A stretch of DNA of 33,713 bases from an uncultured Pseudomonadota bacterium (GCA_902826225.1 CADEED010000035.1:1-33713); one strand, 5' to 3'; counted from the first letter of the stretch, positions 8,433 to 17,140 are shown. The notes: generated from the sequence alone by a model not told the origin. A program made the numbers and translations.

Positions 8433-10211
8433 TCAACCGAAAGTGAAGGCGTAGGCCTCGACGTTCGCGTCGAGGAACTCGATGGTGAACTCGTGCTCGT
8501 CCACTGCGCCCTTCTGCCGGATCAGCTGGTACAGGCGTTGCTCGCGGACGGTACCGTTGCCCTGCGCATCCACGTCGAGACCGTGATCGTTGCCCGGCGG
8601 CTTGCCGTCGAGCAGCACGCGGAATCGCACCGGCACGCCTTTCGCGCCGGAACCGAGCACGAGATGCAGATCACGCGCGCGGAACTTGAACGCCACGCGG
8701 CCCGGCGCCGCGGTGAGCCGCGCCTTTTCGCCGCTCACGTTCCAGCGTCCCGAGAGACCCCACTGGTTCAAGGCCAATGCCTTGGGGACCTCATAGGCCT
8801 TCACCGCATCGCGCGAGAACGACCCCGGCGAGACGAAGTTCTCGGCGCGCGCGAACCCGAGATACGTCTCGGGCGATTTCACGTTCGCCGTATCGGCCTG
8901 CGCGTTCACGCCCTGGCCCGCGGCATCGTCGAGCGGATCGGGCAGATTCTTCGCGCCGGCCTCGGTGAGCAGCTGGCGGATCGTGCGTTCCGAGCGCGCG
9001 TACTTCCCCTCGCCGAAATGATGCCCGCGAATGTTGCCCTTGGCGTCGACGAAGTAGTGAGCGGGCCAGAATTTGTTGTTGAACGCCTTCCAGATCGCGA
9101 GATTGCTGTCGAGCGCGATCGGGTAACGCATCTCGAACTTCTTCACCGCCGCCTCGACGTTCGCGGTGTCCTTCTCGAACGCGAACTCGGGCGAGTGCAC
9201 GCCGAGCACGACCAGCCCGTGGTCCTTGTAGTGGCGATACCAGGCGTTCACGTACGGCATGGTGCGCAGGCAGTTGATGCAGGAGTAAGTCCAGAAATCG
9301 ACGACCACGACCTTGCCCCTGAGCGACTCCCGCGTCAGCGGCTTCGAGTTGAGCCAGCCCGTCGCGCCGGTCAGCGCCGGCAGCTCGCCTTCGGTCCTGG
9401 CGGGACCCGCCGCGCCGGCGGCCGACATCATTGCGCCCGACATCGCCTCCGGCTTCTCCGCCGCGGCGGCGCTCATCATCATCGAGCCGGCGCTTTCGTC
9501 CGCCGGGGGCGCGGGCGCGTTCGCGAACCCCTTGACCGTCACGGGAGTCGGCATCCACAGCGCCGGCAGCAGTCGCTCGAAATTGCGCACCTTCGGCAGG
9601 TCGTTGATCACGATGTACGCCTGGCGCGGATTTCGCAGTAGATAGTCCTGGTGATAGTCCTCGGCGGGGTAGAAGGCGCGCAGCGGGTCCACCTTCGTGA
9701 CGATGCGGCGCGAGTACACGCCCGCCCCGTCCAGCTGCTTGATGTAGGCCTCCGCCACCCGTTTCTGCGAGTCATTGGCGTAGAAGATCGCGGAACGGTA
9801 CTGCGTCCCGGTATCCGGACCCTGACGGTTGAGCTGCGTCGGATCGTGAGCGACCGAGAAGAACACCTGCAGGATCTGTCCATAGGTCACCTGCGCGGGG
9901 TCGTAGAGGATCTCGACGGCCTCGGCATGCCCCGTGTCGCCCTCGCCGATCCGCGAGTATTTCGCCGTGCTGCGGTCGCCGCCGGAGTAGCCGGAGACGG
10001 CGTTCTTCACGCCCTTCAGATGCTGAAAGACGCCTTGAACGCCCCAGAAGCAGCCGCCCGCCACGACGGCCTTCTGCCAGGGGCCCGCCGCCGGTTTCTC
10101 ATCCAACGCGGGAACGGGCAGCTTGATGCCTTCTTCGGCCGCCGCACAGCCGGCGACCACGATCGCCACGATCAACGCACAGGCACGGTAAAACCGACGC
10201 TTCGGGAGCAT
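8433..10211 (-). CDS. msrA: MsrA-thioredoxin(TlpA)-DipZ C-terminal domain fusion lipoprotein
   Basis: This 592-residue protein combines three modules. Residues 1-22 are a lipoprotein signal (VVAGC, lipidated C22). Residues about 45-215 are MsrA, reducing the S epimer of methionine sulfoxide, with active-site GGCFWG at C54. Residues about 278-420 are a TlpA/thioredoxin-like domain with CINC at C311/C314. Residues about 445-592 form a beta-sandwich like the C-terminal domain of DipZ proteins (GLSGRWNVSGEKARL, FTIEFLDANVEAYAF). C54 is the only Cys of the MsrA domain, so the fused thioredoxin is a plausible reductant. A Met-rich linker (about 242-264, six Met) joins MsrA to thioredoxin. A GGAGGT site precedes ATG 10211. 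Downstream is msrB; upstream on the same strand is kup, 85 bp away. Confidence 0.9.
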   Translation of the reverse strand: MLPKRRFYRACALIVAIVVAGCAAAEEGIKLPVPALDEKPAAGPWQKAVVAGGCFWGVQGVFQHLKGVKNAVSGYSGGDRSTAKYSRIGEGDTGHAEAVEILYDPAQVTYGQILQVFFSVAHDPTQLNRQGPDTGTQYRSAIFYANDSQKRVAEAYIKQLDGAGVYSRRIVTKVDPLRAFYPAEDYHQDYLLRNPRQAYIVINDLPKVRNFERLLPALWMPTPVTVKGFANAPAPPADESAGSMMMSAAAAEKPEAMSGAMMSAAGAAGPARTEGELPALTGATGWLNSKPLTRESLRGKVVVVDFWTYSCINCLRTMPYVNAWYRHYKDHGLVVLGVHSPEFAFEKDTANVEAAVKKFEMRYPIALDSNLAIWKAFNNKFWPAHYFVDAKGNIRGHHFGEGKYARSERTIRQLLTEAGAKNLPDPLDDAAGQGVNAQADTANVKSPETYLGFARAENFVSPGSFSRDAVKAYEVPKALALNQWGLSGRWNVSGEKARLTAAPGRVAFKFRARDLHLVLGSGAKGVPVRFRVLLDGKPPGNDHGLDVDAQGNGTVREQRLYQLIRQKGAVDEHEFTIEFLDANVEAYAFTFG

Positions 10212-10296
10212 TCACGACCTCCAAGAGAACCTACGCAGGAGACCCGTCCGACCGATGCAATATTTCGGGCCGCGACCTTCAGACCCGGGGTCCGCC

Positions 10297-12159
10297 CTAC
10301 AGTTCGATCTCGGTCGCCAGCACCACGACGCCGCGCGTGGGCATGTTGAAGAACTCGGCCGCCTGCGCGCTGCGTCGCTGCAGGAACGCGAAGGCGCGCG
10401 ACTTGATCCCGGCGATACCGGGCCGCGGCCGCGCCCGCACGAGATGCCAGCCGAGGAAGAACGACGAATCGCCGGCGAACACGTCGAAGCCCTGGCGCCG
10501 CGCGGCGCGCAGGGCTTCGCCGACATCGGGTGTCTCCATGAAGCCGAAGCGTGCGCGCACGTCGAACACCCCGGGCTCGATCTCGCTGATGGCGACGCGG
10601 CACGCGGGATCCGCGCGCGGCACCCGCTGGATCTCGATGTGCAGGATCAGTATCCGCTCGTGGCGCACCTTGTTGTGCTCGAAGTTGCGCAGCATCGCCG
10701 TAGGGACGAAGCCCGCGTGGCTGATGAGGTACACCGCGGTGCCCGGCACCGGCAAGGCCTTCGCGAGCAGCTCGGGCAGCTTCTTCGCGGAGACGGCGCG
10801 GTGCTCCAGCTCGGCGCGCAGCGCCTGGCGCCCATCGCGCCAGGTGATGAACATCGCGAACATGAGCGCCGCGAGCGCGAGCGGCACCCAGCCGCCGTCC
10901 GCGATCTTCGTGAGATTGCCGGCCACGAACGCGAGGTCGACGAGCAGCAGCAACCCGAAGAGCGCGCCGACGCGCGCCCATGACCACGTCCACAGCGAGC
11001 GCGCGACCAGCGCGCCGAGCAACGTCGTGACGAGCATCGTGCCCACGACCGACGCGCCGTACGCCGCCGATAACGCGCTCGAGCTGCCGAAGCCGACGAC
11101 GAACATCACCACCGCGCCGAACATGAAGAGGTTCGCAGCGGGCACGTCGAGCGGGCCGGGAGCCGTGTCGGAGGTCTGCAGCACGCGCACGCGCGGCAGC
11201 AGATCGAGCTGCACGGCTTCGCGCGTCACCGAGAACGCGCCCGAGATGGTGGCCTGCGAAGCGATCACCGTCGCCGCCGTCGAGAGCAGCACCAGTGCCG
11301 GCAGCAGCGATTGCGGGGCCAGCGCATAGAAAGGATTCGCGATGGGCGCGCTCGACGTCAGCAGCAACGCGCCCTGCCCGAAGTAGTTGAGCACCAGCGC
11401 GGGCCAGACGAGCACGAGCCACGCGAGCCGCACCGGCCGCTTGCCGAAGTGGCCCATGTCGGCATAGAGCGCCTCGGCGCCGGTGACGGCCAGGAACACG
11501 GCGCCCAGGATGACGAACGAAAGTCCCGGGTGCGCGACGAACAGCTGCACGGCGTACCACGGGTTCACGGCCTTGAGCACCGAAGGCGCCTCGAGAATCT
11601 GCAGGACGCCGAGCACCGCGAGCACGAGGAACCACAGGAACATGATCGGCGCGAACAGTCGCGCCACGCGCTCCGTGCCCCGGCGCTGGATCATGAACAA
11701 CGCGACGATGATGCCGAGCGTCACCGGCAGCACCGCGCGCTCGAAGCCGGAGTCGAGAAGGCTAAGGCCTTCCACGGCGGACAGCACCGAGATCGCGGGC
11801 GTGATCAGCGCATCGCAGTAGAACAGCGCGGCGCCGAGCACGCCGAAGGCCACGGCGCGTCGCGCCCAGGGCTCCGCGGTCCCGAAGCGCTGCTGCACGA
11901 GCGCGACGAGCGACAGGATGCCGCCCTCGCCCGCGTTGTCGGCGCGCATGATGACCGCGAGGTACTTCACGCTGACGACCAGCGCGAGACTCCAGAACAC
12001 GAGCGAGAGCAGTCCGAGCACGGTGCTGGCATCGCCCGGCGTGAAACCGGCAGCACCGAGCGACTCCTTGAAGGCGTAGAGCGGGCTCGTGCCGATGTCG
12101 CCGTAGACGACGCCGATGGCGCCGAGCATCGCAGGACCTAGAGTTTTCGAAGAGTTCAT
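10297..12159 (-). CDS. kup: Kup-type low-affinity potassium uptake transporter
   Basis: The 620-residue inner-membrane protein belongs to the KUP/HAK/KT family and imports potassium, probably with protons. The N terminus has the family signature GAIGVVYGDIGTSPLYAFKE, followed by about twelve hydrophobic segments up to residue about 450 and a cytoplasmic C-terminal domain ending at 620. Length and order fit E. coli Kup (622 residues). The ATG at 12159 fits the usual short N terminus. It is divergent from the YbaL-type antiporter, with 89 bp between starts, so uptake and efflux of potassium are placed back to back. The msrA fusion follows on the same strand. Confidence 0.93.
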   Translation of the reverse strand: MNSSKTLGPAMLGAIGVVYGDIGTSPLYAFKESLGAAGFTPGDASTVLGLLSLVFWSLALVVSVKYLAVIMRADNAGEGGILSLVALVQQRFGTAEPWARRAVAFGVLGAALFYCDALITPAISVLSAVEGLSLLDSGFERAVLPVTLGIIVALFMIQRRGTERVARLFAPIMFLWFLVLAVLGVLQILEAPSVLKAVNPWYAVQLFVAHPGLSFVILGAVFLAVTGAEALYADMGHFGKRPVRLAWLVLVWPALVLNYFGQGALLLTSSAPIANPFYALAPQSLLPALVLLSTAATVIASQATISGAFSVTREAVQLDLLPRVRVLQTSDTAPGPLDVPAANLFMFGAVVMFVVGFGSSSALSAAYGASVVGTMLVTTLLGALVARSLWTWSWARVGALFGLLLLVDLAFVAGNLTKIADGGWVPLALAALMFAMFITWRDGRQALRAELEHRAVSAKKLPELLAKALPVPGTAVYLISHAGFVPTAMLRNFEHNKVRHERILILHIEIQRVPRADPACRVAISEIEPGVFDVRARFGFMETPDVGEALRAARRQGFDVFAGDSSFFLGWHLVRARPRPGIAGIKSRAFAFLQRRSAQAAEFFNMPTRGVVVLATEIEL

Positions 12160-12184
12160 GCGGGGGACGATTTGGTCGGCGCGG

Positions 12185-12190
12185 ATTCTA
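12185..12190 (-). promoter_or_regulatory. Candidate -10 element for kup
   Basis: On the minus strand this reads TAGAAT, 25 bp upstream of the kup ATG. No good -35 is visible at the usual distance. A small palindrome GGTTAACC sits at 12233-12240, next to the divergent antiporter start; its role is unknown. Confidence 0.3.
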
Positions 12191-12248
12191 CGCTGGCCGA
12201 CGAAAATGGAGGGCCGAATTCCCGCCGGATTGGGTTAACCTCGCGCGT

Positions 12249-14018
12249 ATGCCCGCGGAATTGCACGAAACTTCGCTCATCGCACTGTTGGCGATCGGCT
12301 TCGTGCTTGCATTGTTGTTCGGGTTGGTGGCCAACGTGTTGAAGGTGTCCCCGATCGTCGGCTACCTGGTGGCCGGCATCGCCGTGGGCCCGTTCACGCC
12401 CGGCTTCGTCGGCGATTCGAGCCTCGCCAACCAGTTGTCGGAGATCGGCGTGATCCTGCTGATGTTCGGCGTCGGCCTGCACTTCTCCATCAAGGACCTC
12501 CTCTCGGTGCGCGCGATCGCACTGCCGGGCGCCGTCGCGCAGATCGTCACCGCCACCGCAATCGGCGCGGGCATGGCGCATCTCATGGGCTGGAGCCTCG
12601 GCACCGGACTGGTGTTCGGCCTTTCGCTGTCGGTCGCGAGCACCGTCGTGCTGCTGCGCGCGCTCGAGGAGCGCAACGCGCTGCAGTCTTCGGAAGGCAA
12701 GATCGCAGTCGGCTGGCTCATCGTCGAGGACCTCGCGATGGTGCTCGCGCTGGTCATGCTGCCGGCGCTCGCCGAGACGCTCGGCGGCGATGCCAGCTCG
12801 ATACACGCGCCGGGCACGTCGAGCGGCAGCACCGCCATCACATTGGCGATCACGCTCGCGAAGGTCGCGCTGTTCGTCGCGCTCGCGCTGGTGGTCGGCA
12901 CGCGCTTCGTGCCCTGGTTGCTCGTGCGGGTCACGCGCACCGGATCGCGCGAGCTGTTCACCCTCTCGGTGCTCGCGATCGCATTGGGCATCGCTTACGG
13001 ATCGTCCGCGGCATTCGGTGTGTCGTTCGCGCTCGGCGCGTTCTTCGCGGGCGTCATCCTGTCGGAGTCGGAGCTCGCCCACCAGGCCGGCAACGACTCG
13101 CTGCCGCTCAAGGACGCGTTCGCGGTGCTGTTCTTCGTGTCGGTGGGCATGCTCTTCGATCCCACCGTGCTCGTGCGGGAGCCGGTGGCCGTACTCGCCG
13201 TCGTCGCCATCATCATGCTGGGCAAGTCCGTCGCCGCCTTCGCGATCGTGCTGCTGTTCCGGCACCCGCTGCGCACCGCGCTGATCGTGTCGGCGAGCCT
13301 CGCGCAGATCGGGGAGTTCTCCTTCATTCTCGCCAGTCTCGGCGCCGCGCTCGGTCTCATGCCCTCCGACGCGCGGGACCTCATCCTCGCGGGAGCCATC
13401 CTCTCGATTGCGCTCAACCCGCTCACATTCGCCGGCGTCCAGCCGCTCACCCGCTTCTTCGAAGCCCGGCCGCGCCTGCTCGCGCTGATCGAACGCCGCG
13501 GCGCCGAGAAACACCGCAAGACGGTGAGCCCGCTCAGCGGTCTCGAGAACCACGCGATCCTCGTGGGCTTCGGCCGCGTCGGCAGCGCCATCGGCCCGGT
13601 GATCAAGGAGCAGGGTCTGCCGCTCGCCGTCATCGAACGCGACCACCTGATGCTCGGCAACGCGCAGGCACTCGGTGTGCCGACGCTCGAAGGCGACGCC
13701 GCCGCGCCCGGTGTGCTCGAGGCGGCCAGCCTCGACAAGGCGCGATTGCTGGTGGTCGCGACACCGGACAGCTTCCAGGCGCGGCGCATCGTCGAGCGCG
13801 CGCGCGAACTCAAACCCGGCATCGACATCGTCGTCCGCACCCACAGCGACGGCGAGGTCGAGAAGCTCGAAGCCCTCGGCGCCAACCGCGTCGTGATGGG
13901 CGAACGCGAGCTGGCGCGCGGCATGACGGAGTACGCGCTGCGAAGTCTCGGCGTGCCGGCCGAGCGGGCGCGCGCCGTGGCGGGCCGCGCGACGCCGGTC
14001 AACCCCGAAGGCACGTAG
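12249..14018 (+). CDS. ybaL: CPA2 family cation:proton antiporter with RCK domain (YbaL/KefB-like)
   Basis: The 589-residue protein has an antiporter domain of about twelve membrane segments (residues about 8-400; conserved LLMFGVGLHFSIKDL, GWLIVEDLAMVLALV and FALGAFFAGVILSESE) and a cytosolic TrkA-N/RCK nucleotide-binding domain (about 433-550) with the Rossmann motif VGFGRVGSAIG. Such proteins exchange potassium or sodium for protons under ligand control. The sequence is closest in feel to YbaL/RosB, but the ion is not proven. ATG 12249 starts directly before the first membrane helix. The modB ATG follows the TAG stop without any gap, so the antiporter and modBC are very likely co-transcribed, although their functions have no obvious link. 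Confidence 0.88.
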   Translation: MPAELHETSLIALLAIGFVLALLFGLVANVLKVSPIVGYLVAGIAVGPFTPGFVGDSSLANQLSEIGVILLMFGVGLHFSIKDLLSVRAIALPGAVAQIVTATAIGAGMAHLMGWSLGTGLVFGLSLSVASTVVLLRALEERNALQSSEGKIAVGWLIVEDLAMVLALVMLPALAETLGGDASSIHAPGTSSGSTAITLAITLAKVALFVALALVVGTRFVPWLLVRVTRTGSRELFTLSVLAIALGIAYGSSAAFGVSFALGAFFAGVILSESELAHQAGNDSLPLKDAFAVLFFVSVGMLFDPTVLVREPVAVLAVVAIIMLGKSVAAFAIVLLFRHPLRTALIVSASLAQIGEFSFILASLGAALGLMPSDARDLILAGAILSIALNPLTFAGVQPLTRFFEARPRLLALIERRGAEKHRKTVSPLSGLENHAILVGFGRVGSAIGPVIKEQGLPLAVIERDHLMLGNAQALGVPTLEGDAAAPGVLEAASLDKARLLVVATPDSFQARRIVERARELKPGIDIVVRTHSDGEVEKLEALGANRVVMGERELARGMTEYALRSLGVPAERARAVAGRATPVNPEGT

Positions 14019-14705
14019 ATGCTCGCGCCGGAGGAATCGGCGGCGCTGCTGCTCAGCCTGTCCGTCGCGGCGCGCAGCGTTCTCATCAATCTTCCGTTCG
14101 CGATCGGGGTCGCGTGGCTGCTCACGCGCCGCCAGTTCGTCGGCCGCACGCTGTTCGACGCGTTCGTGCACCTGCCGCTCGTGCTGCCGCCCGTGGTCGT
14201 CGGTTACCTGCTGCTCGTGGTGTTCGGCGTGCGCGGCCCGCTCGGCGGATGGCTGTACGACACCTTCGGCATCCAGCTCGCGTTCTCGACCGCGGGCGCG
14301 GCGTTGGCGACCGCGGTCATGTCGTTTCCGCTGGTCGTGCGGTCGATCCGAATTGCGCTCGATGGCGTCGACCGCGGTCTCGAAGACGCGGCCCGGACCC
14401 TCGGCGCCGGCCCGCTCGACCGGTTCTTCTCGATCACGCTGCCGCTGATCGCGCCGGGCATCCTCGCGGGCGCCGTCACCGCTTTCGCCGCGGGACTCGG
14501 CGAGTTCGGCGCCGTCATCACGTTCGCGTCGAACATTCCCGGCGAGACGCGGACGCTGCCGTTGGCGCTCTACACCGCGTTGCAGACTCCGGATGGCGAC
14601 GCCGTCGCCGCACGGCTCGCGCTCATCTCGTTCTCGCTCGGCCTCGCGGGGCTGCTCGTTTCGGAACTGCTGGCCCGCCGCCTGCGCGCAAGGCTCGGCC
14701 GATGA
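14019..14705 (+). CDS. modB: Molybdate ABC transporter permease ModB
   Basis: The 228-residue inner-membrane permease has five to six hydrophobic helices and the binding-protein-dependent transport EAA loop (DGVDRGLEDAARTLGAGPLDRFF, starting about residue 117), where it contacts ModC. LPLVLPPVVVGYLLL, AAGLGEFGAVITFASNIPGET and the compact length are characteristic of ModB. It starts on the base after the antiporter stop and ends in an ATGA overlap with modC. No modA precedes it, which is unusual because modA normally heads this operon. The anion could be molybdate or tungstate. Confidence 0.87.
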   Translation: MLAPEESAALLLSLSVAARSVLINLPFAIGVAWLLTRRQFVGRTLFDAFVHLPLVLPPVVVGYLLLVVFGVRGPLGGWLYDTFGIQLAFSTAGAALATAVMSFPLVVRSIRIALDGVDRGLEDAARTLGAGPLDRFFSITLPLIAPGILAGAVTAFAAGLGEFGAVITFASNIPGETRTLPLALYTALQTPDGDAVAARLALISFSLGLAGLLVSELLARRLRARLGR

Positions 14706-15826
14706 CGCTGCGCGTGGAACTGCGCAAGCAGCGCGGCGACTTTCTCGTCGACGTGGCCTTCGGCGCGCCGACACCGGGCATCACCGCGCTGTTCGGTCGC
14801 TCGGGGTGCGGCAAGTCGACGACGATCTCGATGATCGCGGGGTTGCTGCGGCCGGATTCCGGCCGGGTGATCGTGGATGACGACGTGCTCCTCGACACCG
14901 GGCGCCACGTCGAAGTGGACGCGCGCCATCGCCGCATCGGCGTCGTCTTCCAGGATGCACGGCTGTTCCCGCATCTCGACGTGCGCGACAACCTGGAGTA
15001 CGGCTTGCGCCGCGCGCACGCGACCGCCGTCCACGCAATCCGATTCGACGACGTGTTGGGCATGCTCGGTCTCGAAGCACTGCTCGCGCGCCGCCCGCAC
15101 GAACTCTCGGGTGGCGAGAAGCAGCGCGTCGCGCTCGGCCGCGCATTGCTCGCACAGCCCCGCCTGCTGCTGCTGGACGAACCGCTCGCATCACTCGATG
15201 CCGCGCGGCGCGAGGATGTGATGCCGTATCTCGAGCGTGTGCGGGATGCGTTCTCGATTCCGATCGTGTACGTGAGCCACCAGTTCGACGAGGTGCTGCG
15301 GCTCGCGACGCGCATGGTGTTGCTCGAGGACGGCCGTGCGGCCGCCGAAGGCGACCTCGCGACCGTGAGCCGCCACCCCGCGTTGCGCGCGATCGTGGGA
15401 CCGGACGCGGTGGGCGCGGTGCTCACGGGCATCGTCACCCGCGTCGACGCGGGACTATCTACGGTGCGGGTGGGTGACGCGGAGCTCAAGGTCGAGCTCG
15501 ACTCCGCGGCGGAGGGTCAGCGGATCCAGATCCAGGTGCTGGCGCGCGACGTCATCGTCGCGACGGAATCGCCGCGCGGCTTGTCCGTCCGCAACGTCGT
15601 GCCGGCGCGGATCGTCGCGATCTCGCCCGATGTCGGCCGATCCGTGCTCGTCGAGCTCGAGATCGGCCGGGCAGCGACGGTGCTCGCGCGCGTCACCTCG
15701 CGGGCCGCCGAGGAACTGGCGCTCGCGAGAGATATGCAGGCTTGGGTGCTCATCAAGACAGTCTCCCTCCGCGGTCATGCGTTCAGCATGGCCGCGGGCC
15801 AGGATCTCACTGGGCCAGCGCGTTGA
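14702..15826 (+). CDS. modC: Molybdate ABC transporter ATPase ModC
   Basis: The 374-residue protein powers anion import with ModB. Walker A is FGRSGCGKST (31-40), the signature is LSGGEKQR (about 136-143), Walker B is LLLLDEPL, and the H-loop is YVSHQF. A C-terminal molybdate-binding MOP/TOBE region (about 290-360) contains LSVRNVVPARIVAI and RAAEELAL, typical of ModC and not of other ABC ATPases. The ATG overlaps the modB stop as ATGA. The last 20 bp overlap, on the opposite strand, a 38-codon gene. No molybdenum-responsive operator was recognised upstream. Confidence 0.9.
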   Translation: MTLRVELRKQRGDFLVDVAFGAPTPGITALFGRSGCGKSTTISMIAGLLRPDSGRVIVDDDVLLDTGRHVEVDARHRRIGVVFQDARLFPHLDVRDNLEYGLRRAHATAVHAIRFDDVLGMLGLEALLARRPHELSGGEKQRVALGRALLAQPRLLLLDEPLASLDAARREDVMPYLERVRDAFSIPIVYVSHQFDEVLRLATRMVLLEDGRAAAEGDLATVSRHPALRAIVGPDAVGAVLTGIVTRVDAGLSTVRVGDAELKVELDSAAEGQRIQIQVLARDVIVATESPRGLSVRNVVPARIVAISPDVGRSVLVELEIGRAATVLARVTSRAAEELALARDMQAWVLIKTVSLRGHAFSMAAGQDLTGPAR

Positions 15827-15923
15827 TGACCGGCTGATACTCGATCGTGAAGCCGATGACGGCGACGATCGCGAAGGCAGCCAGTGCGAACCCGAAGTTC
15901 CGGGCGATTCTTTCGATGTGCAT
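15807..15923 (-). CDS. Small single-pass membrane protein (38 aa), unknown
   Basis: A 38-codon ORF with a proper ribosome site: AAGGA lies 8 bases before its ATG at 15923. The product starts MHIERIARNFGF, then has one strongly hydrophobic segment (about residues 10-27, ALAAFAIVAVIGFTI) and a short polar tail ending NALAQ. Charge distribution (positive N terminus) suggests N-in orientation. It does not match CydX, KdpF, CcoQ or other small subunits I know. It runs opposite to modC and overlaps its last 20 bp, so each gene could dampen the other's transcript. No rival reading frame in this gap is better. Confidence 0.6.
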   Translation of the reverse strand: MHIERIARNFGFALAAFAIVAVIGFTIEYQPVINALAQ

Positions 15924-16061
15924 GATGTCGTTCCTTGAGTTTGATGACGCAGTTTGAGTACAGGCTGCGCATGATCCGGTTCCCGCGGCCCGCTAACAAA
16001 CGGCATGCGTGAAACGAACATCAACAAAACTTAAGGAGCGGGAGTGGATCTCCGCCGAAAG

Positions 16062-16075
16062 GGCCCCGCGGGGCC
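16062..16075 (-). terminator. Hairpin after the LysR gene
   Basis: GGCCCC and GGGGCC form a perfect 6-bp stem with a two-base centre, 14 bp after the LysR stop. On the minus strand it is followed by CCTTTC, so the T-run is short. It may terminate the LysR transcript weakly. Confidence 0.35.
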
Positions 16076-16089
16076 TGGACAAGACGAAA

Positions 16090-17043
16090 TCAGGCCTTGC
16101 GCGCCAGCGGAGTCTTCGTCTGTGTCGCGCGTTTGTCGAAAAGTGTGTGCGGCTTCGGGAAGGCCTTGGCCATGTCGAAGATCCAGTCCCGGAAGCGGCG
16201 CACCTTCGGCATGACCAGGTAGGGTTCGGGGCACACGAAGTAATACGAGAACCGGAACGGCAGCAGCGCGTCGCCGGCGAGCACGACGCGGCCTTGCTCC
16301 AGCGAGCGCTGCACCAGCGACCAGCGGGCGAGCGCGAAGCCCACACCCTCTTCGGCCGCGGCGATGACGCCGGCGGAATCGTCGATGATCGGCGCCCGCG
16401 CGAGCCACTGGCCTTCCTGGCCCTTCTCGATCCACGCCTGCCAGGGCTCATCGAAGCTGCCGAGCAGCGGGAAATTCTGCAGGTCCTGCCCGCGCGGCAC
16501 GGGGCCGTACTTCGCCATCAGCCCCGGCGACGCGATCGGGATCACCCATTCGTCGAGCAGCTTCTCCACGTGCAGGCCCGACCACTTGCCGAGGCCCATG
16601 CGGATGGCGACGTGCATCTCCGAACGCGAGAAATCCACCGGATCTCGTCCGGTGTGAAAGCGCAGCTCCACGCCGGTATCGAGCTCGTTGAATTTCGAAA
16701 TGCGCGGCAGCAGCCATCGCTGCAGGAACGATGACAGCAGCGTGACCTGGAGCGGGCCCTCGGCCCGATGTTGCTTGAGGTGCTGCATCGACGCCTCGAG
16801 TTCGTCGAGACCACGGCGCACGCCGGGAAGCAGCTGGGTACCTTCGGCGGTGAGTTCGATACGGCGGCCCGCTCTCTTGAACAACTGTACCTGCAGATAG
16901 TCCTCCAGCGACTTGATCTGCTGGCTGACCGCGGCCGGCGTCACGTGCAGGGCCTCCGCGGCGTCCGCGAATGAGAGGCGCGACGCCACCGCCTCGAATA
17001 CGCGCAACGCGTTGAGCGGCAGGCGGGCATAGGCGGTGGTCAC
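16090..17043 (-). CDS. LysR-family transcriptional regulator, GcvA-like
   Basis: The 317-residue regulator has an N-terminal winged HTH (about 10-68: LPLNALRVFEAVASRLSFADAA, then VTPAAVSQQIKSLEDYLQVQLFKR) and a periplasmic-binding-protein-like effector domain (about 95-300). The phrase LPLNALRVFEA is typical of the GcvA/AmpR/TrpI branch. I chose the GTG at 17043 because an AAGGA site lies 8 bases upstream and GcvA-like proteins start just before LPLNALR. The ATG at 17115 would add an unlikely Arg-rich tail. It is divergent from the 89-residue gene at 17141, and LysR regulators often control their divergent neighbour. Effector unknown. Confidence 0.88.
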   Translation of the reverse strand: MTTAYARLPLNALRVFEAVASRLSFADAAEALHVTPAAVSQQIKSLEDYLQVQLFKRAGRRIELTAEGTQLLPGVRRGLDELEASMQHLKQHRAEGPLQVTLLSSFLQRWLLPRISKFNELDTGVELRFHTGRDPVDFSRSEMHVAIRMGLGKWSGLHVEKLLDEWVIPIASPGLMAKYGPVPRGQDLQNFPLLGSFDEPWQAWIEKGQEGQWLARAPIIDDSAGVIAAAEEGVGFALARWSLVQRSLEQGRVVLAGDALLPFRFSYYFVCPEPYLVMPKVRRFRDWIFDMAKAFPKPHTLFDKRATQTKTPLARKA

Positions 17044-17060
17044 GTCAGTTTTCCTTACGG

Positions 17061-17076
17061 GCGCGTTAGAACGCGC
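17061..17076. promoter_or_regulatory. Perfect palindrome between the LysR gene and the 89-aa gene
   Basis: GCGCGTT (17061-17067) and AACGCGC (17070-17076) form an exact 7-bp inverted repeat around AG. A second self-complementary 10-mer, AACGCGCGTT, overlaps it at 17070-17079. It lies in the lysR leader, just downstream of the predicted lysR start site, a sensible place for an autoregulatory operator. It lacks the A/T-rich LysR T-N11-A form, so it could serve another repressor. Confidence 0.4.
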
Positions 17077-17092
17077 GTTTGTTCGTGGACGC

Positions 17093-17120
17093 ACTGTAGC
17101 GCAGATTGCATCCATGGCAA
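17093..17120 (-). promoter_or_regulatory. Candidate sigma70 promoter for the LysR gene
   Basis: On the minus strand TTGCCA (17120-17115) and TACAGT (17098-17093) are 16 bp apart, matching 5/6 and 4/6 of the consensus. The start would lie near 17086, giving a leader of about 43 bases that carries the palindrome at 17061-17076. Confidence 0.4.
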
Positions 17121-17140
17121 CTCAGCCGAAGGAGAGATTC

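Noticed and set aside
10212..10296. Extracytoplasmic-sigma promoter before the msrA fusion
   Set aside because: GCATCGG and CGTAGG on the minus strand looked suggestive, but the spacing and bases fit no sigma factor consensus I could name.
10172..11635. 487-codon open frame on the minus strand overlapping kup
   Set aside because: Another frame of the kup gene; Arg/Ala-rich and without domain, while kup is full-length and intact.
12156..14774. 872-codon open frame on the minus strand
   Set aside because: It is antisense to the antiporter and modB. Its protein is Arg/Glu/Asp/His-rich without any domain, the usual shadow of GC-rich coding DNA.
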